Positions 61,181 through 64,000 of a stretch of 64,000 nucleotides of DNA are shown piece after piece. The position numbers and the translations under genes are program-made. Positions within the stretch are counted from its first letter, which is position 1. Each line of letters begins with the position of its first letter. Under the pieces are notes generated by a model that saw only the letters and a list, made by a program, of their open reading frames with translations, was not told where the DNA came from and ran no database searches. The stretch comes from Eleginops maclovinus. Lineage: Eukaryota; Chordata; Actinopteri; Perciformes; Eleginopidae. The stretch lies in contig NC_086369.1 of the NCBI RefSeq assembly GCF_036324505.1, positions 17,058,020-17,122,019 on the forward strand, read 5' to 3'.

Positions 61181-64000
61181 CAGATGTGGAGGACTTCAGA
61201 TCCATCCCGCTCTCTTTAACCTGCAGGTGTTCCCTCCTCTCCCTTGCTGTCAGTGAGAAGCAGCTTCTCCTCCTGAGTGAGAACCCTCTCCTCTCCCCTG
61301 CTCTCCTCTCCTCAGCCCTGTCTGCTGCAGAGGGTCCTGCAGAACTCTGACAGAGACATATTTAATATATATCCCACTTCACGCTCCCCCCAAGCTCTCA
61401 GAGCAGGGCCTCTCCTTGGAGCTGGATGACTTTGCAAAGTGTGAAAATGTAATTTCTAAAAGTGAAACCGCTCTGACACTCCCCTGAAGGATACAGGAGA
61501 GTACTCAGCATGGAATCTGAGTACTGCACCTTAAAGGAAGCAGAAATCCTTCAGCGCTCAGAGAGAAGCAACAAGAGGAGCTTTGACGTGGTTGGCAGCA
61601 GAATGAGAGCTTTAGAAAGCCCCCCCCCTCCCCCATTCAGAGCAGCACTTAACAGCAGCCCTGGCTTCATGTGAAGGACACACACTCCTCCATCAGGTTT
61701 CATTCCGCACAGTCTGTACACACACACTGATCTGAACGAGTGTGATGAGCTCAGGGTTTTAATGGAAAGGGCAAACAGAGCGTTCTTCTGGCCCCCTCCT
61801 CACTGTGTGGGGTCTCGCTGCTTTATCTGTAGAAAGAAACATCATAATTGCAAAAGTGACCTTTTTTTTGCATTCTCGTCATCTGACCTTATTAAAATCC
61901 AACGTGTAGAGAGGTGGCACTGCCTTCGTCTGACACGCGCCAAAAACACAAGGGACCAGAAGTTTCTACAAGGGGACAAGAGAGGAGCTATGACCAAACC
62001 CTCTGAGGAGCTATCAATCACAGGATGCCCCGCCCTAAAGCTGCTTGATCGTCTATTTGACTGTAAACCGTCATTTAATGTATAAAGAGCATTAACTCAT
62101 CAGGAGACGGAGGGAGGGGCAGGCTTCTGAGGGTCTATGACAGCTCAGAGTCTTTAAGTTTCTGGAGAGCAGCACGCCTCTTTCTCAGTGCCTACTTGTT
62201 TCTGTAAGAAGAAAATTTAAACTGAAATAAGACTACTCTCCCAGAGTACAGAAGCAGCCCTCTCCTGGTGAAGGTGTCAGTGTGACCCCCCTGACATCCA
62301 GGTCCTGATCATAGTTGATGAAGGATCCCTGACTGAAGGCGGCTGATGGAGGTGTTTGCAGACTGTGTGGTCCCACCTGTGGCCCTCAGGAGCAGATCTC
62401 CCTGTGAGTCACACTCTCATAATGAGGCGCCGCAGACTGTGGGAGGTGAGCAGAGGTGCCGTCTCCACGCCGCCGGCTAATTGACGATTATGTACAGTAC
62501 ACGGTCCGGGAGAAATCATTCATTTTAATGGGGTGATTATTGGTAGGAAGACACGGGGCCCCTGCGTGGCCTCTGAGGGCTGGCGTGACACCGGAGGGCT
62601 TTTACATCTCATAGAGGCCCGCTCCCCGTGATCTAATCTCCTGCAGGAAGCATCAGGGGAACCGAAACAAGTTTAATTTCCTGTGTTTCAGAGTCAGGAG
62701 CTGTAGCATCTGCAGAGAGGTGTGACCCCCCAGCGCTGATATTATCACATTTTAATATCTCCGCGCTGCACGGCAAACAAAGAGCTACCAGGAGCTGCTC
62801 CCATCATCACTGCTGTGAGGCTCACACTCTGTTTAAAGGTTAGCTGCTGACTGAATGCATGAGGCTGCAGGTCCCTGGGCGGCCACTGGGTGCTTCCGCA
62901 CGCTTTACTGTCTGAAGATCAGATGGTGTTAGGGCTGGCTTCACCATAGCAACTTCCTGGAGTGTACCGCTCCTCTGCAGGCCGTTTGTTCTCCACGCTA
63001 ACGAGGTCTCCTCGGCAGAACCGTGCTAAACACAATGCTGGCTAATTGGCGCTGGTTAATACGTTTTCTTCAGGCACATGCTCGGGTGCCTTTATTGCAG
63101 CTAAGAGGGTCTGCTGGCTCCCGGGCTTCTGCTGGAAATTAAAAGAAAAATACATTGTGCTAATGAAGCTGCAAAAGGAGTATTAGGGGGGGGGGATTGA
63201 TCAAAGTCTGTCCTGTTAAAGGTTACTTAGCATGCTGCGAGAGCATTCGCCATTTCCTGTTGCACACAATCCGTCCAGACCCTTCTGAAGACCCAAAGCA
63301 TTCCTTTTGATGATCCTTTTCGGTGGGGGGGTGAGACGTGCAGCAGAGGGACATAGACTGTGTTCAGTCAGTTTATATCGTGTACTTTAGTGTAAGTAAA
63401 CAGGCTGTGTGAGGCCATGCTTCTGTACAGACCGAGGGGCAGGAGGGGGGGGTAATGCCTCCATTATGAGAGGAGGTATGTCTGTCACACTGCAGCATGT
63501 TCGTTGGAAATTATAGACACACTAAGGACACTTAAACTCTGGACTTTATTCAGGATAAGGATCATTTTCTCTGAGGGTTAGACCAACGATAGCTTTACAG
63601 TCTTCAACACTAACCCTGACACACAGGAGTTGTGTGTTGGTGTGTGTTTTGGATAACAGGAAGCAGTACGCCTCCCTCCCTGTGTTAGAGACCATGATGA
63701 TCTATAACAAAGACTTTTAGTGATCAGTAAAGAAGTCTCCTTGACTTTGACTCTTTGATAGAAACGTCATTAAGTACGAGGTATTAAACATTCTCTGGAA
63801 TCAGAGGTCGCTGCTATCCTCTCTCCAGAGGAACCAGAGCTTGATTTGTGTGAGCTGCTGCAGGTGGATCAGATATTACAGATTGCTTGAAGAGAAGGCC
63901 TGGAGGCGCTGTGTGTGAGCGCCTCATTATTCATCAGAGCAGGAGGAAATGTGCCAAATGTTCCAGCAAAGATTATAATTCAAATCCCTCTGTGCGCTGA
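61181..64000. other. Unique sequence right of the satellite, possible conserved non-coding elements
   Basis: About 2.8 kb lack tandem repeats. The sections 62400-62660 (GGCTAATTGACGATTATG, CATTTTAATGGGGTGATTATTG) and 62990-63190 (GCTAATTGGCGCTGGTTAAT, GGAAATTAAAAGAAAAATAC, GTGCTAATGAAGC) are rich in homeodomain-like TAAT sites and look like vertebrate enhancer sequence. A 107-codon frame at 61762-62085 has no recognised domain. No exon is supported. Confidence 0.4.

Noticed and set aside
61762..62085. 107-codon frame with CFICRKKHHNC
   Set aside because: The Cys/His cluster looks slightly zinc-finger-like, but the spacing fits no family I know and there is no splice or homology support.

Overview
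This is a vertebrate, almost certainly teleost, chromosomal window. The evidence is an intron-containing vertebrate PTB-family gene with compact introns, a decayed fish-type L1/Tx1 LINE, several hAT-type DNA transposons, and a very heavy load of (CA)n/(GT)n microsatellites and minisatellites. By adding the array lengths I estimate that nearly half of the 64 kb is tandem repeat. I saw no prokaryotic feature, rRNA, tRNA or CRISPR array.

The only intact gene I can support is ptbp2 (neuronal polypyrimidine tract-binding protein 2) on the + strand. I resolved all 14 coding exons from the ATG at 36750 to the TAA at 47248. Every junction has GT/AG sites and the phases agree, giving a 1554-nt reading frame (517 codons plus stop). 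The four RRM domains, the KR/KK nuclear-localisation residues and the Ala-rich RRM2-RRM3 linker are present. The 34-nt regulated exon (exon 10, 42654-42687) is conserved. Skipping it puts a TGA into exon 11, as expected for the known splicing switch linked to nonsense-mediated decay.

Layout. 1-36 kb: no recognisable host gene; microsatellites, minisatellites of 8-54 bp unit, a 6.9-kb array of a 17-bp unit (23.0-29.9 kb), a deleted L1/Tx1 LINE (5.1-6.25 kb), a full-length but broken hAT element with 8-bp target-site duplication (7178-9437), a short hAT derivative with a perfect 8-bp duplication (18388-19292), a MITE-like element (31468-32171), and a third hAT-like element (35071-35895) inserted into a 37-bp minisatellite. 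36.6-47.75 kb: ptbp2 with its 3' UTR. 48.66-61.18 kb: one 12.5-kb satellite of a 13-bp unit. 61.2-64 kb: non-repetitive, possibly regulatory sequence.

The most interesting feature is how ptbp2 introns have filled with repeats that read as RNA-binding-protein motifs in the sense strand. About 830 nt of CU-rich, PTB-motif-like repeats follow the 34-nt exon. A (CA)57 tract makes up most of the 144-nt intron 6. A (UG)n tract lies in intron 2, and about 1.9 kb of AGCAUGU/AGCAUAC heptamers fill the last intron. A near-perfect 50-bp hairpin lies about 345 nt upstream of the 34-nt exon. Whether any of this changes splicing is inference; the sequences themselves are plainly visible.
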